A DNA stretch of 64,000 nucleotides. It comes from CAIVAT01 sp964525995 (GTDB lineage: Bacteria; Bacteroidota; Bacteroidia; Bacteroidales; FEN-979). Below are positions 8,718 through 16,680 of the stretch, one piece after another. The stretch is taken from NCBI GenBank assembly GCA_964525995.1, contig CAZGIM010000017.1:36533-100532 (forward strand). Direction: 5' to 3'. Numbering within the stretch: position 1 is the first letter of the stretch; every line of letters starts with the position of its first letter. The notes beneath the pieces are model-generated. The model was given only the letters and a program-made list of their open reading frames with translations, had not been told where the DNA came from and ran no database searches. Position numbers and translations under genes: made by a program.

Positions 8718-9425
8718 ATGGAACAGTTCATCGATTCGCTCAATTCCCGGTTCAAAGGCAGCCAGGCTTCAGAGGTGCTATCCTGGTTTTCGCAGGAATA
8801 TAAAGGTCGGATAGCTTTTTCGACCAGTCTGAGCGCCGAGGATCAGATTATTACCCATATCATATCGACGCTTCCTGATAAAATAAATATTTTCACACTG
8901 GATACGGGAAGGATGTTTCAGGAGACCTATGATCTGATGGAGGTAACCCGAAAGAAGTACCGGTGTAATATTCAGGTCTATTTTCCGGATGCCGGTGAGG
9001 TAGAGGAGATGGTCAGGACCCGTGGGCCAAACCTGTTTTACGAAAGTGTGGAGAACCGTAAAAGATGCTGTCATGTCAGGAAGATTCAACCGCTCACAAG
9101 AGCACTCCAGGGGATGAAAGTATGGATCACCGGAATACGGCGTGAGCAGTCGGTTACCCGGTCCGACACCCGCCTGGTGGAATGGGATGCGGAGATGAAC
9201 CTGATCAAGGTTAATCCGTTGATCAACTGGTTGGACCATTCAGTCTGGAACTATATCTCCCTGCATCATATCCCCGTTAATGAACTGCACCGGAAGGGAT
9301 ATCCCAGTATCGGCTGTATGCCTTGTACCCGTCCGATGACGCCGGGAGAGGATATCAGATCGGGCCGGTGGTGGTGGGAATTGCCCCAGTTCAAAGAATG
9401 CGGAATCCATCGAAAACTAAAATAA
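8718..9425 (+). CDS. cysH: assimilatory adenylyl-sulfate (APS) reductase, [4Fe-4S] type
   Basis: The 235-residue enzyme reduces activated sulfate to sulfite with thioredoxin. The nucleotide-binding segment is FSTSLSAEDQ (34-43) and LDTGRMFQETY. Cys117-Cys118 (KRCCHVRK) and Cys200/Cys203 (GCMPC) are the four cluster ligands that mark the APS-using, iron-sulfur form, and Cys228 in KECGIH is the catalytic cysteine. All are present, so the enzyme should be active. The cluster is oxygen-labile. It is the first gene of a tight unit: the diiron protein gene begins 5 bases after its stop. The usual cysD/cysN partners are not in the window. A TTTG and a TAAATTCA box sit upstream but the match is imperfect. 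Confidence 0.93.
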   Translation: MEQFIDSLNSRFKGSQASEVLSWFSQEYKGRIAFSTSLSAEDQIITHIISTLPDKINIFTLDTGRMFQETYDLMEVTRKKYRCNIQVYFPDAGEVEEMVRTRGPNLFYESVENRKRCCHVRKIQPLTRALQGMKVWITGIRREQSVTRSDTRLVEWDAEMNLIKVNPLINWLDHSVWNYISLHHIPVNELHRKGYPSIGCMPCTRPMTPGEDIRSGRWWWELPQFKECGIHRKLK

Positions 9426-9430
9426 CGCTT

Positions 9431-10225
9431 ATGAACACGATTGATCTGGATGCATTGGGCCGAAACTTCAGGGAGCGGTACGATACCCCAACCACCTTGT
9501 TTTCCGACGACCCGCATTCCGTTTATTGGCTTGGTTGGCCTGATGATACCGCGTTCAGGTGCAACGCTTATCTCATTACCGACGGGGATGAAGCGCTAAT
9601 CGTGAATCCCGGCGGGGCCTCTTCCTTCGATTTCGTGATGAACCGGGTTTTACAAATCACCGATCCCCTCAAGGTCACCGGGCTGATCATGAGCCACCAG
9701 GATCCCGATGTTACCTCCGGACTTATAATGTGGTTGAACCTGAATCCCCGGATTAAAATTCTAACCTCAGTCAGGACGAACCTGCTGTTGCCCCATTATG
9801 GCAGGGATGACTACGAATTCGTTAATATCAATGAAAATCCGGTATTTGAATTCAAATCAGGCCGGAAGATACGGTTTATCGAATCTCCGTTTATGCATGC
9901 ACCCGGCGCCTTTACCTCCTTCGATGAATTTTCCGGATTTTTATTTTCAGGCGATATCTGGGCGGCGGTTGACATGGACTGGCATCTGGTGGTAGATGAT
10001 TTCAGAAGCCATGAATTGAAGCTCGACCTTTTTCATTTGGACATTATGGCCGGTAATGTTGCAGCCAGAGGTTATCTGTCACGGATCAGCTCTCTTAAGA
10101 TCAAAGCTATTCTTCCCCAGCATGGCTCAATCATTCCGGAACGGTTCGTTACAAAGGCCATGAGTTATCTTAACGACTTGAAATGCGGACTCGACCTGAT
10201 CTATCCCGAGATAAGGCAGATCTAA
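9431..10225 (+). CDS. stand-alone diiron metallo-beta-lactamase-fold (ODP/FprA-like) protein
   Basis: The 264-residue protein is the MBL-fold diiron domain of flavodiiron proteins without the flavodoxin domain. I take ATG 9431 rather than the earlier in-frame ATG at 9323, which would overlap cysH. Candidate iron ligands are His89, Asp91 and Asp93 (SHQDPDV), His156 (FMHAPGAF), Asp175 (FSGDIWA) and His231 (LPQHGSII); the canonical Glu of the H-x-E-x-D motif is Asp91 here. The opening DPHSVYWLGWPDD and NAYLITDGDEALIVNPGG are typical. Family members bind oxygen or reduce O2/NO, and stand-alone ODP proteins act as oxygen sensors for signalling proteins in Treponema. It lies between cysH and a hybrid kinase (26-base gap), so an oxygen/redox-sensing role is a reasonable inference. 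Confidence 0.85.
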   Translation: MNTIDLDALGRNFRERYDTPTTLFSDDPHSVYWLGWPDDTAFRCNAYLITDGDEALIVNPGGASSFDFVMNRVLQITDPLKVTGLIMSHQDPDVTSGLIMWLNLNPRIKILTSVRTNLLLPHYGRDDYEFVNINENPVFEFKSGRKIRFIESPFMHAPGAFTSFDEFSGFLFSGDIWAAVDMDWHLVVDDFRSHELKLDLFHLDIMAGNVAARGYLSRISSLKIKAILPQHGSIIPERFVTKAMSYLNDLKCGLDLIYPEIRQI

Positions 10226-10251
10226 ATCTTAACCTTAAATCCCGAATCATT

Positions 10252-12360
10252 ATGAAGGAAGAAACAGAACTCAGGATCCAGGAGCTTGAGCTTGAAAACA
10301 AGAAATTAAGGCAGGTATCGAAACATTGGGATCATTTACAAAAGATTTACGAAGAATCGAATGCGAAGCTGAAAAAACTGGAGCAGGAACTCTCCATTGA
10401 AAATCTGCGCATCGGCAAGGCTTTACAGGGCGGTGATGTGGCGTGGTGGGATTGGGATTATTCCTCCGGAAAAATCGCATTCAACAACAGGATGGCCACA
10501 ATTTTGAGTTGTGAACCATCGGGAGTGCCTTCAACTTTCGAAGATTATTCCCGCCTGATACACCCTGATGACTTTCCTCAAGTGAGACTCAGGTTAGATG
10601 AATTACTTCATGGTAAATCAGATAGTTATGAAGCTGAGTATCGCCTTCGGGGTCCGGATGGAACTTCCAGATGGTATCTTGATAAAGGAAGAGTCGTGGA
10701 TGCGGATATTATCGGAAATCCTAAGCGGATAGCGGGAGTCGTGATAGATATCGACAATAGAAAAAAAAGAGAAATTCAACTTCTGGAAGCGCGGGAGAAG
10801 GCAGAGGATGACAGCCGCACCAAAAGCCGTTTTTTAGCCAATATGTCGCATGAGATATATACCCCGATGGCAGGAGTAATTGGCATGGCCGAGATTTTAA
10901 AGCAGTCGGAACTGACCCGTGAACAGGAGGAGTACCTTGGCGTAATCGTGAAATCGGCCAACAATCTGATGTCGATACTCAATGATATCATCGAATATTC
11001 GAAGATCGATGCAGGCCATTTTGATTTTCATGAAAAACCCTTTAGCATTCACCAGATCGTGGAAGAATTAACCAGTTCATTTCTTCCATTTGCGGAAGAA
11101 AAAGGAATTGAGATTCTCTCATTCCAGGATCCGAATATTCCGACCGAGGTAATAGGCGACCCGGTGCGGTTGCGTCAGGTATTGAAAATTTTTGCAGATA
11201 ATGCCATAAAGTTCACCGAAAAGGGATCGGTACATTTTGAGGCCGAGTTTGTCGAATGGGATGAAGAGAATGTCACGGTGCGTTTCATAATCTCGGACTC
11301 GGGGATCGGCATCTCGGAGGATGGTCAGAAAAAGCTTTTCACCTCTTTTGCTAAGCTGAATCCTGATGAAACCCAGAAATACGGAGGCGGAGGGCTGGGC
11401 CTGGCCATAGCGCGGCGTATTATCAACCGGATGAACGGACAGATTAAAGTAGAAAGCGTCGTGGGAAAAGGTACGACTTTCTCATTCACCGTTGTGTTTG
11501 AGCGCTACCATGATTCCGAAACAGCCGATCCGATGAAGGATCTGCTTCACGGCGTTAAAACGCTCCTCGTCGATCACTCCCCGGAACACCGGAGAATTCT
11601 TGAAGCCTATTTTGAACGGTGGGAAGCCGAGGTAAAATGGTGCGACTCGGCCGGTGATGCCATAAAAACCATTGAAGAGCAGGCAAGTCTTTCAAAGCCT
11701 TTCGAGATCGTGTTGATCGATTATGAGCTTCCCGAACAAACCGGATTGCAGTTTGCCGCATCTGTTAGCAAGGATTCTCAGATACAGAGATCAAGGATTG
11801 TCCTGATAACGCCTGCTTCGGTGAAACTGTCAAAGACCGAATTAGCGGCCAGCGGAATTCAGGCGTCATTGCAACGACCCCTGACTCTTTCCAGGCTGAG
11901 AAGTAAACTCCGGGAAGTATTGATCCTGACCCGTAGAACCGATGAGGCAGGAGCCGAAGAGGATATCCATCATTTGGAAGGAACCCACAGGGTACTGAAC
12001 ATCCTGCTCGCAGAGGATAACCTGATCAATCAAAAAGTGGCGTTGGTGACCCTCCGGAAAATGGGCCACCAGACCGACCTGGCTGAAAACGGTAAAATAG
12101 CAGTCGAAAAAGCCACCCAAAACAACTATGACTTTATCCTGATGGATATTCATATGCCTGAAATGGACGGGCTCGAGGCTACCCGGAAAATCAGACAATA
12201 CGAAGCCGCACACCCCGGAACCATTCCGGTCCATATCTGCGCAATTACTGCCAATACATCACAGGAAGATGAGGATTTTTGTTATCAGGCAGGGATGAAC
12301 AGTTATATCTCCAAACCCTTCCGGTTAGGGGAGCTCATGAAGGTACTGTCGCATATTTAA
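10252..12360 (+). CDS. PAS-containing hybrid histidine kinase with two receiver domains
   Basis: The start is taken at ATG 10252, clear of the upstream gene. The 702-residue protein has no membrane segment. Order: coiled coil (1-45), PAS_3-type PAS (about 55-175), HisKA with H-box around His200, HATPase_c (N-box FADNAIKF, GIGI, GGGGLGLAIA), a first receiver (about 425-555, Asp490 in LIDYELPEQTG but with only one acidic-pocket residue, so possibly degenerate) and a second, complete receiver (about 580-702, AEDN, Asp632 in LMDIHMPEMDG, ITANT, SKPF). The H-box reads SHEIYTPM instead of SHEIRTPM. No HPt or DNA-binding output is seen, so the partner is elsewhere. It is soluble and sits 26 bases after the diiron protein gene, a likely input. 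Confidence 0.92.
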   Translation: MKEETELRIQELELENKKLRQVSKHWDHLQKIYEESNAKLKKLEQELSIENLRIGKALQGGDVAWWDWDYSSGKIAFNNRMATILSCEPSGVPSTFEDYSRLIHPDDFPQVRLRLDELLHGKSDSYEAEYRLRGPDGTSRWYLDKGRVVDADIIGNPKRIAGVVIDIDNRKKREIQLLEAREKAEDDSRTKSRFLANMSHEIYTPMAGVIGMAEILKQSELTREQEEYLGVIVKSANNLMSILNDIIEYSKIDAGHFDFHEKPFSIHQIVEELTSSFLPFAEEKGIEILSFQDPNIPTEVIGDPVRLRQVLKIFADNAIKFTEKGSVHFEAEFVEWDEENVTVRFIISDSGIGISEDGQKKLFTSFAKLNPDETQKYGGGGLGLAIARRIINRMNGQIKVESVVGKGTTFSFTVVFERYHDSETADPMKDLLHGVKTLLVDHSPEHRRILEAYFERWEAEVKWCDSAGDAIKTIEEQASLSKPFEIVLIDYELPEQTGLQFAASVSKDSQIQRSRIVLITPASVKLSKTELAASGIQASLQRPLTLSRLRSKLREVLILTRRTDEAGAEEDIHHLEGTHRVLNILLAEDNLINQKVALVTLRKMGHQTDLAENGKIAVEKATQNNYDFILMDIHMPEMDGLEATRKIRQYEAAHPGTIPVHICAITANTSQEDEDFCYQAGMNSYISKPFRLGELMKVLSHI

Positions 12361-13577
12361 CTGAATCTTATTGCCCTGACCGGTGTTATGCGGGCAATAA
12401 CAAACAGCGGAATTAAAAAAATCAGGTAGCAAACCGCCAGGGTTCCCGCGTTTAGCAGGAGAATATTGATGATGTCGAGATTTACCGGCACCACCGAAAC
12501 ATAGTATGATTCCTCCGACAGCTTGACCAGACCATACTTTTTTTGAATGAGGCAAAGGATCAGCGCGATTGAGTTTCCCCATATCATGCCCCACGAAATA
12601 ATATAAAAAGCATGATACAGGAACATCTTTCTGATTCCCCGGTTGCGCATCCCCAGGGCTTTCAGCAATCCGATCATACTGGTCCGTTCCAGGATCAGTA
12701 TAAGCAGTGTGGAGATGATCGTTGTGGCCGACACCAGGATGACCAGGATGAGAATGATCATCACATTGATATCCTGAAGACCCAACCAGTCGAAAATCTG
12801 TGGATAGATCATCCTGATGGTGGAAGCGTCAAGGCTGAAGCCAATCTGATGGTAGATGTCACGTCCCATGCGGTCCATATCCCTGAAATCCTTCAGAAAA
12901 ACCTCAAAACCACCTACCTGACCGGGAGTCCAGTTATTCAGCTTTTGAATATGGTAAATATTTCCGATTACATACAGTTTGTCGAACTCCTCCAGGCCCG
13001 TGTCGTAAATTCCGGAAACCCTGAATTTCCTGCCCAAGTTGGAAGTCCCCGATATAAAATACATCCGGAGATCGTCATGCAGTTTCAGGTTCAGCAGATC
13101 GGCAAGTTTCCGTGAGATGATCACGTCGTCGGAACGGATGGTATCGCTGAACTCAGGAATGTTTCCTGCTTTCATTTTACCTTTGAAAAACGACCAGTCG
13201 TAGTCACTTCCCACCCCTTTGAGTACCACGCCCTGTATTTGATCGCGCGTTTTGATAATTCCTGCTTTGGTGGCAAACACCTGAAAATGACGGATTTCCT
13301 TCGAACTCCTGAATTGTTTACAGAAGGGCTGATTCCGGTCAACCGGCTGGGGCTCGAAGTTGGCGTTCTCCGAAAACCGGGTTATTTGAATGTGTCCGCT
13401 GAATCCCACCACTTTTTCACGGATCTCTTTTTTGAACGCAGTCAGAATGGCGATGGCAATGAACATAATGGCAATACCCATGGCAATGGCCGTGACTGCT
13501 ATGACCACAAAAGTCCAGGAAAAATTGGCTTTATTGTTCGAAACCAGGCGGCGGGCTAAGAAAAATTCAGTGTTCAA
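12357..13577 (-). CDS. LolC/LolE-type (FtsX-domain) ABC transporter permease
   Basis: The 406-residue protein has one N-terminal helix (about 22-48), a large periplasmic MacB/PCD-like domain (about 50-270) and three C-terminal helices in the FtsX domain (about 275-300, 320-345, 370-395). It begins with the family-typical LARRLVSNNKANFS and the FtsX region includes ILERTSMIGLLKALGMRN, the coupling segment that meets the ATPase. Relatives move lipoproteins from the inner membrane toward LolA. Bacteroidota commonly carry several such permeases, so the substrate is not certain. No ATPase (LolD) gene is adjacent. Its stop codon overlaps that of the convergent hybrid kinase (TTAA at 12357-12360). 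Confidence 0.85.
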   Translation of the reverse strand: MNTEFFLARRLVSNNKANFSWTFVVIAVTAIAMGIAIMFIAIAILTAFKKEIREKVVGFSGHIQITRFSENANFEPQPVDRNQPFCKQFRSSKEIRHFQVFATKAGIIKTRDQIQGVVLKGVGSDYDWSFFKGKMKAGNIPEFSDTIRSDDVIISRKLADLLNLKLHDDLRMYFISGTSNLGRKFRVSGIYDTGLEEFDKLYVIGNIYHIQKLNNWTPGQVGGFEVFLKDFRDMDRMGRDIYHQIGFSLDASTIRMIYPQIFDWLGLQDINVMIILILVILVSATTIISTLLILILERTSMIGLLKALGMRNRGIRKMFLYHAFYIISWGMIWGNSIALILCLIQKKYGLVKLSEESYYVSVVPVNLDIINILLLNAGTLAVCYLIFLIPLFVIARITPVRAIRFS

Positions 13578-13599
13578 GAGTTACAGATTACCGGTTCGG

Positions 13600-13617
13600 C
13601 AAAAGTAACTAAATTTG
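13600..13617. promoter_or_regulatory. back-to-back divergent -7 elements (permease / NamZ-like gene)
   Basis: CAAAAGTA at 13600-13607 is an exact minus-strand TAnnTTTG box (TACTTTTG) placed 23 bases before the permease ATG. TAAATTTG at 13610-13617 is an exact plus-strand box 25 bases before the NamZ-like ATG. They are separated by two bases only, so RNA polymerase can hardly occupy both at once. No clear -33 elements are seen. Confidence 0.5.
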
Positions 13618-13642
13618 ATGACTGATATGCTCATAAGGGACT

Positions 13643-14857
13643 ATGGTTTGCCATCCGACACGTTTTCTGATCCTCTTAACCTGCCTGATCATCCCGTTTT
13701 CCATGACTGCCCAGGTTATCCCCGGCGCTGCCCGTACCGAAATCGTTATCCCCTTGCTCAAAGGCAAACGAATTGGTGTGGTGGCCAACCATGCTTCAGT
13801 GATTTCTGTTGAGCGGGGTCGATCCGATTCATCCTGGCAGGTACTTGTAAATACAGTGAAATTTTTATCCGATTCCGGTCTCCGGATCGTGAAGATATTT
13901 TCGCCCGAGCATGGATTCACGGTGTCGGCAGAGGCTGGTGAAGTTGTAATCGACGGATCCGATTCTGTCACCGGCATTCCGGTGATCTCCCTCTATGGTG
14001 AACAAAAAAAGCCTGCAGGCCGGCAACTCGATGATATTGATGCCCTGGTCTTTGACATTCAGGATGCAGGAGTACGGTTCTATACATACATCTCCACGCT
14101 GACTTACCTAATGGAAGCCTGCGCCCAAAAAGGACTTCCGCTGATTGTTCTCGACAGGCCGAATCCAAATGGTTTTTACGTGGATGGTCCGGTGTTGAAA
14201 CCGGAGTACGCCTCCTTTGTAGGCTTGCATCCGGTTCCGGTCGTATATGGAATGACGATCGGCGAATATGCCCGGATGGTTAATGGGGAACAGTGGCTCA
14301 GCGGGAAAATTACCTGCGACCTCACGGTGGTGCCATTGAGCGGTTACACACGGCAGATCCGGATGAAGTTCCTTGCCCCTCCTTCGCCGAACCTTCCCGA
14401 CAGCAATGCCCTTTATCTTTATCCCTCGCTCTGTTTTTTTGAAGGAACGATTATGAGCGTGGGCCGGGGAACGCCATTTCCTTTTGAGGTCTTCGGGCAT
14501 CCCGACTTTCCTGATACCACTTTTGCATTTACTCCGGTAAGCATTCCGGGAAAAGCCCTTCATCCGCCATTTGAAGGAATGACATGCCGGGGTATCGATC
14601 TGCGTGACTTTTATACATTAAATCCCGGATGTCTTGGGCACATCAACCTTTGCTGGCTTTTAACTGCCTATGAACTAATGAACAGGAAAGAGGATTTTTT
14701 TAACAATTATTTCGACAAATTAGCTGGCAGTGATGTGCTCCGGAAAAATATCCTCAGGGGAAAAAACGAAGAGGAGATTCGCCGGTCATGGAAGGCGGAT
14801 CTCCTCAAATTTAAAAAGATAAGATCCCGTTATCTGTTGTATGGAGATCAGGAATGA
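13643..14857 (+). CDS. DUF1343 exo-beta-N-acetylmuramidase, NamZ-like
   Basis: The 404-residue protein has a signal peptide (about 1-23, ending SMTAQ) and the DUF1343 fold. Visible family motifs are KGKRIGVVANHAS, FSPEHGF, SLYGEQKKP, DIDALVFDIQDAGVRFYTY, LDRPNPNGFYVDGP and EGTIMSVGRGTPFPFEVFG. Characterised members (NamZ) remove terminal MurNAc from the non-reducing end of peptidoglycan fragments. The Asp/Glu-rich segments above probably form the active site. With the GH3 fusion and Mpl in this window it suggests cell-wall salvage in the periplasm. Its stop overlaps the convergent aminotransferase gene by 10 bases. Confidence 0.88.
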   Translation: MVCHPTRFLILLTCLIIPFSMTAQVIPGAARTEIVIPLLKGKRIGVVANHASVISVERGRSDSSWQVLVNTVKFLSDSGLRIVKIFSPEHGFTVSAEAGEVVIDGSDSVTGIPVISLYGEQKKPAGRQLDDIDALVFDIQDAGVRFYTYISTLTYLMEACAQKGLPLIVLDRPNPNGFYVDGPVLKPEYASFVGLHPVPVVYGMTIGEYARMVNGEQWLSGKITCDLTVVPLSGYTRQIRMKFLAPPSPNLPDSNALYLYPSLCFFEGTIMSVGRGTPFPFEVFGHPDFPDTTFAFTPVSIPGKALHPPFEGMTCRGIDLRDFYTLNPGCLGHINLCWLLTAYELMNRKEDFFNNYFDKLAGSDVLRKNILRGKNEEEIRRSWKADLLKFKKIRSRYLLYGDQE

Positions 14858-16047
14858 CGGCCCGGATAAACCTTCAGACTCTCCTCAAGGCATTTCATCG
14901 CCATTTTCAGGTCGTCGACATTTAATACATAACTGATCCGTACTTCATCTTTTCCCCTGCCGGCTGTGGAGTAAAATCCGGTTGCGGGAGCCAGCATAAC
15001 GGTTTGACTTTCATAATTGAAATCTTCCAGAAGCCATTGACAGAATTTATCCGAATCGTCGATCGGCAGTCGCGCTACGGCATAAAAGGCCCCTCCCGGA
15101 TTCGGACAAAAACAACCTTTCATATTATTGATTGACTCAACGACAATATTACGGCGCTGAACATATTCCTTCATGACACGTTCCAGATAAGCCGGAGGAG
15201 TGTTGATCGCCTCTTCGCCGGCAATTTGCCCGAATGTCGGCGGACTCAGTCTGGCCTGTGCGAACTTCATGGCGGTCGCCATCACGGCTTTGTTTTTCGA
15301 GATCATAACACCAATCCGTACCCCGCAGGCGCTGTATCGCTTGGAAATGGAATCCAGCAAAACCACATTTTCGTCAATGCCTTCCAGATTCATCACCGAG
15401 TGGTGCTTGCGTCCGTCGTAACAGAATTCACGATACACTTCGTCTGAAAAGAGGTAAAGGTCGTACTTCTTTACAATGTCGCGAAGTTTCAACAACTCTT
15501 CTTTGGAATAAAGGTATCCGGTGGGGTTGTTCGGATTACAGATCATGATGGCTTTGGTAGCCGGCGTGATGGCCTTTTCGAATGCACTAATGGGCGGAAG
15601 GGCAAAACTGTCGTTGATGAACGATTCGATGGGTCTTACCACGACGCCGGCGGCAGTTGCGAATCCGTTATAATTGGCATAAAATGGTTCGGGAATAATG
15701 ATTTCATCGCCCGGATTCAAACAGGTTAACAGAGCGAAGAGAATTCCTTCCGATCCGCCGGTCGTGACGATCATCTGATCGGGATTCACTTCAATACCCA
15801 GGCGATCATAATATTCGGTGAGTTTTTTGCGGTACGACAGGTTACCGGCTGAATGGCTGTAGGCAACCACTTTAAGATCGGTGTTCCGGATACGTTCCAT
15901 GACATTCGACGGGGTCTCGATATCGGGTTGGCCGATGTTGAGATGATAAACCCTTATGCCCCTTTTCTTTGCTTCGTCGGAGAAGGGAACCAGCTTACGG
16001 ATGGGGGAGGGAGGACAGGCTTGTCCTCGGTTTGAGATCGTTGGCAT
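14848..16047 (-). CDS. pyridoxal-phosphate-dependent aminotransferase, aspartate aminotransferase class I/II
   Basis: The 399-residue enzyme is a fold-type I aminotransferase. Seen motifs: HLNIGQPDIETP near the start, TTGGSEGI, EPFYANY, CNPNNPTGYLY (substrate/PLP Asn), SDEVYREF (Asp contacting the pyridine nitrogen) and SISKRYSACGVRIG, which carries the Schiff-base lysine and phosphate-binding Arg. I place the start at 16047 (MPTISNRG), because relatives begin this way; the longer frame to 16095 crosses a hairpin. Amino-group donors are probably aspartate or aromatic residues, not decidable here. Codons 7-12 lie within a 7-bp palindrome (16011-16028), an odd feature for this conserved N-terminus. 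Confidence 0.88.
   Translation of the reverse strand: MPTISNRGQACPPSPIRKLVPFSDEAKKRGIRVYHLNIGQPDIETPSNVMERIRNTDLKVVAYSHSAGNLSYRKKLTEYYDRLGIEVNPDQMIVTTGGSEGILFALLTCLNPGDEIIIPEPFYANYNGFATAAGVVVRPIESFINDSFALPPISAFEKAITPATKAIMICNPNNPTGYLYSKEELLKLRDIVKKYDLYLFSDEVYREFCYDGRKHHSVMNLEGIDENVVLLDSISKRYSACGVRIGVMISKNKAVMATAMKFAQARLSPPTFGQIAGEEAINTPPAYLERVMKEYVQRRNIVVESINNMKGCFCPNPGGAFYAVARLPIDDSDKFCQWLLEDFNYESQTVMLAPATGFYSTAGRGKDEVRISYVLNVDDLKMAMKCLEESLKVYPGRHS
16011..16028. repeat. palindrome inside the aminotransferase start region
   Basis: GAGGACA, loop GGCT, TGTCCTC: a perfect 7-bp stem located in codons 7-12 of the aminotransferase. It encodes an RGQACP stretch that looks atypical for the family. 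Confidence 0.5.
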
Positions 16048-16068
16048 GATGTTTTTTTTTAATGCGAA

Positions 16069-16090
16069 ATGCCAGCCACAAGGCTGGCAT
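16069..16090. repeat. intergenic hairpin between DUF1573 gene and aminotransferase
   Basis: ATGCCAGCC, loop ACAA, GGCTGGCAT: a perfect 9-bp stem 22 bases before the aminotransferase start. On neither strand is it followed by a T-run, so it is not a standard terminator; a dispersed palindromic repeat or an mRNA-stability element is more likely. Confidence 0.6.
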
Positions 16091-16113
16091 GACAAAAATG
16101 AATGGATGAAAAT

Positions 16114-16575
16114 TTATTTACTGACGGGGACTGCTCCCTGATCCGGATTTTTCTCAGGTGCGGTGGTGGCAGGTTTCTGAACCACGGTTCCTTTGATCTG
16201 GAGGACGACCCTGGCTGTTTTAGCATTTGAGTTGACCGTCACGGTTTTATTGATGGGCCCCATATTCTGGGTATTGTAGGTAACCTTGATCACATCGCTT
16301 TTACCGGGCAGGATCGGCTCCTGTGGCCAGGTCGGAACAGTACAACCGCATGACGACTGGGGACGGGAAAGAATCAGGGGTTCCTTACCTGTGTTGGTGA
16401 ATTTGAATTCGCAGGTACCGTCACCGCCCTGGACAATGGTACCATAATCATGAACGGTTTTTGCAAAAGTGATTTCAGCCGCGTTGGGGTTAACAGGTTG
16501 TTGTGCTGCATCCTGTGCGAATACGGTCAACGTCAGTAAGCTAAGCAAGAGAACTGAAAAAAACATCTTTTTCAT
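16114..16575 (-). CDS. exported DUF1573 protein
   Basis: The 153-residue product has a signal peptide (about 1-21, ending VFAQ) and one DUF1573 immunoglobulin-like domain: AEITFAKTVHDYGTI, FKFTNTGKEPL, SSCGCTVP and the tail segment VTVNSNAKT. The SSCGCT motif is the hallmark of the family, which is very common in Bacteroidota and structurally resembles ASPM/SPD-2/Hydin-type beta-sandwiches. No function is established. It has an exact TAATTTTG -7 box on the minus strand (16614-16621), and is probably co-transcribed with the aminotransferase through the hairpin. Confidence 0.88.
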   Translation of the reverse strand: MKKMFFSVLLLSLLTLTVFAQDAAQQPVNPNAAEITFAKTVHDYGTIVQGGDGTCEFKFTNTGKEPLILSRPQSSCGCTVPTWPQEPILPGKSDVIKVTYNTQNMGPINKTVTVNSNAKTARVVLQIKGTVVQKPATTAPEKNPDQGAVPVSK

Positions 16576-16613
16576 AATCTGTTATTTAGATCGTTAAGAT
16601 TTTTTATTTTCTG

Positions 16614-16621
16614 CAAAATTA
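16614..16621 (-). promoter_or_regulatory. predicted -7 element of the DUF1573 gene
   Basis: Minus-strand TAATTTTG followed by CAG, 38 bases before the start codon. Exact consensus; the -33 element is not clear. Confidence 0.5.
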
Positions 16622-16680
16622 TAAAAAAACCGTGCGTCAGGATATAAAATGGAATAATTTTACATCTTAAACCCATCCGG

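Noticed and set aside
16069..16090. Hairpin as intrinsic terminator
   Set aside because: No T-run follows on either strand.
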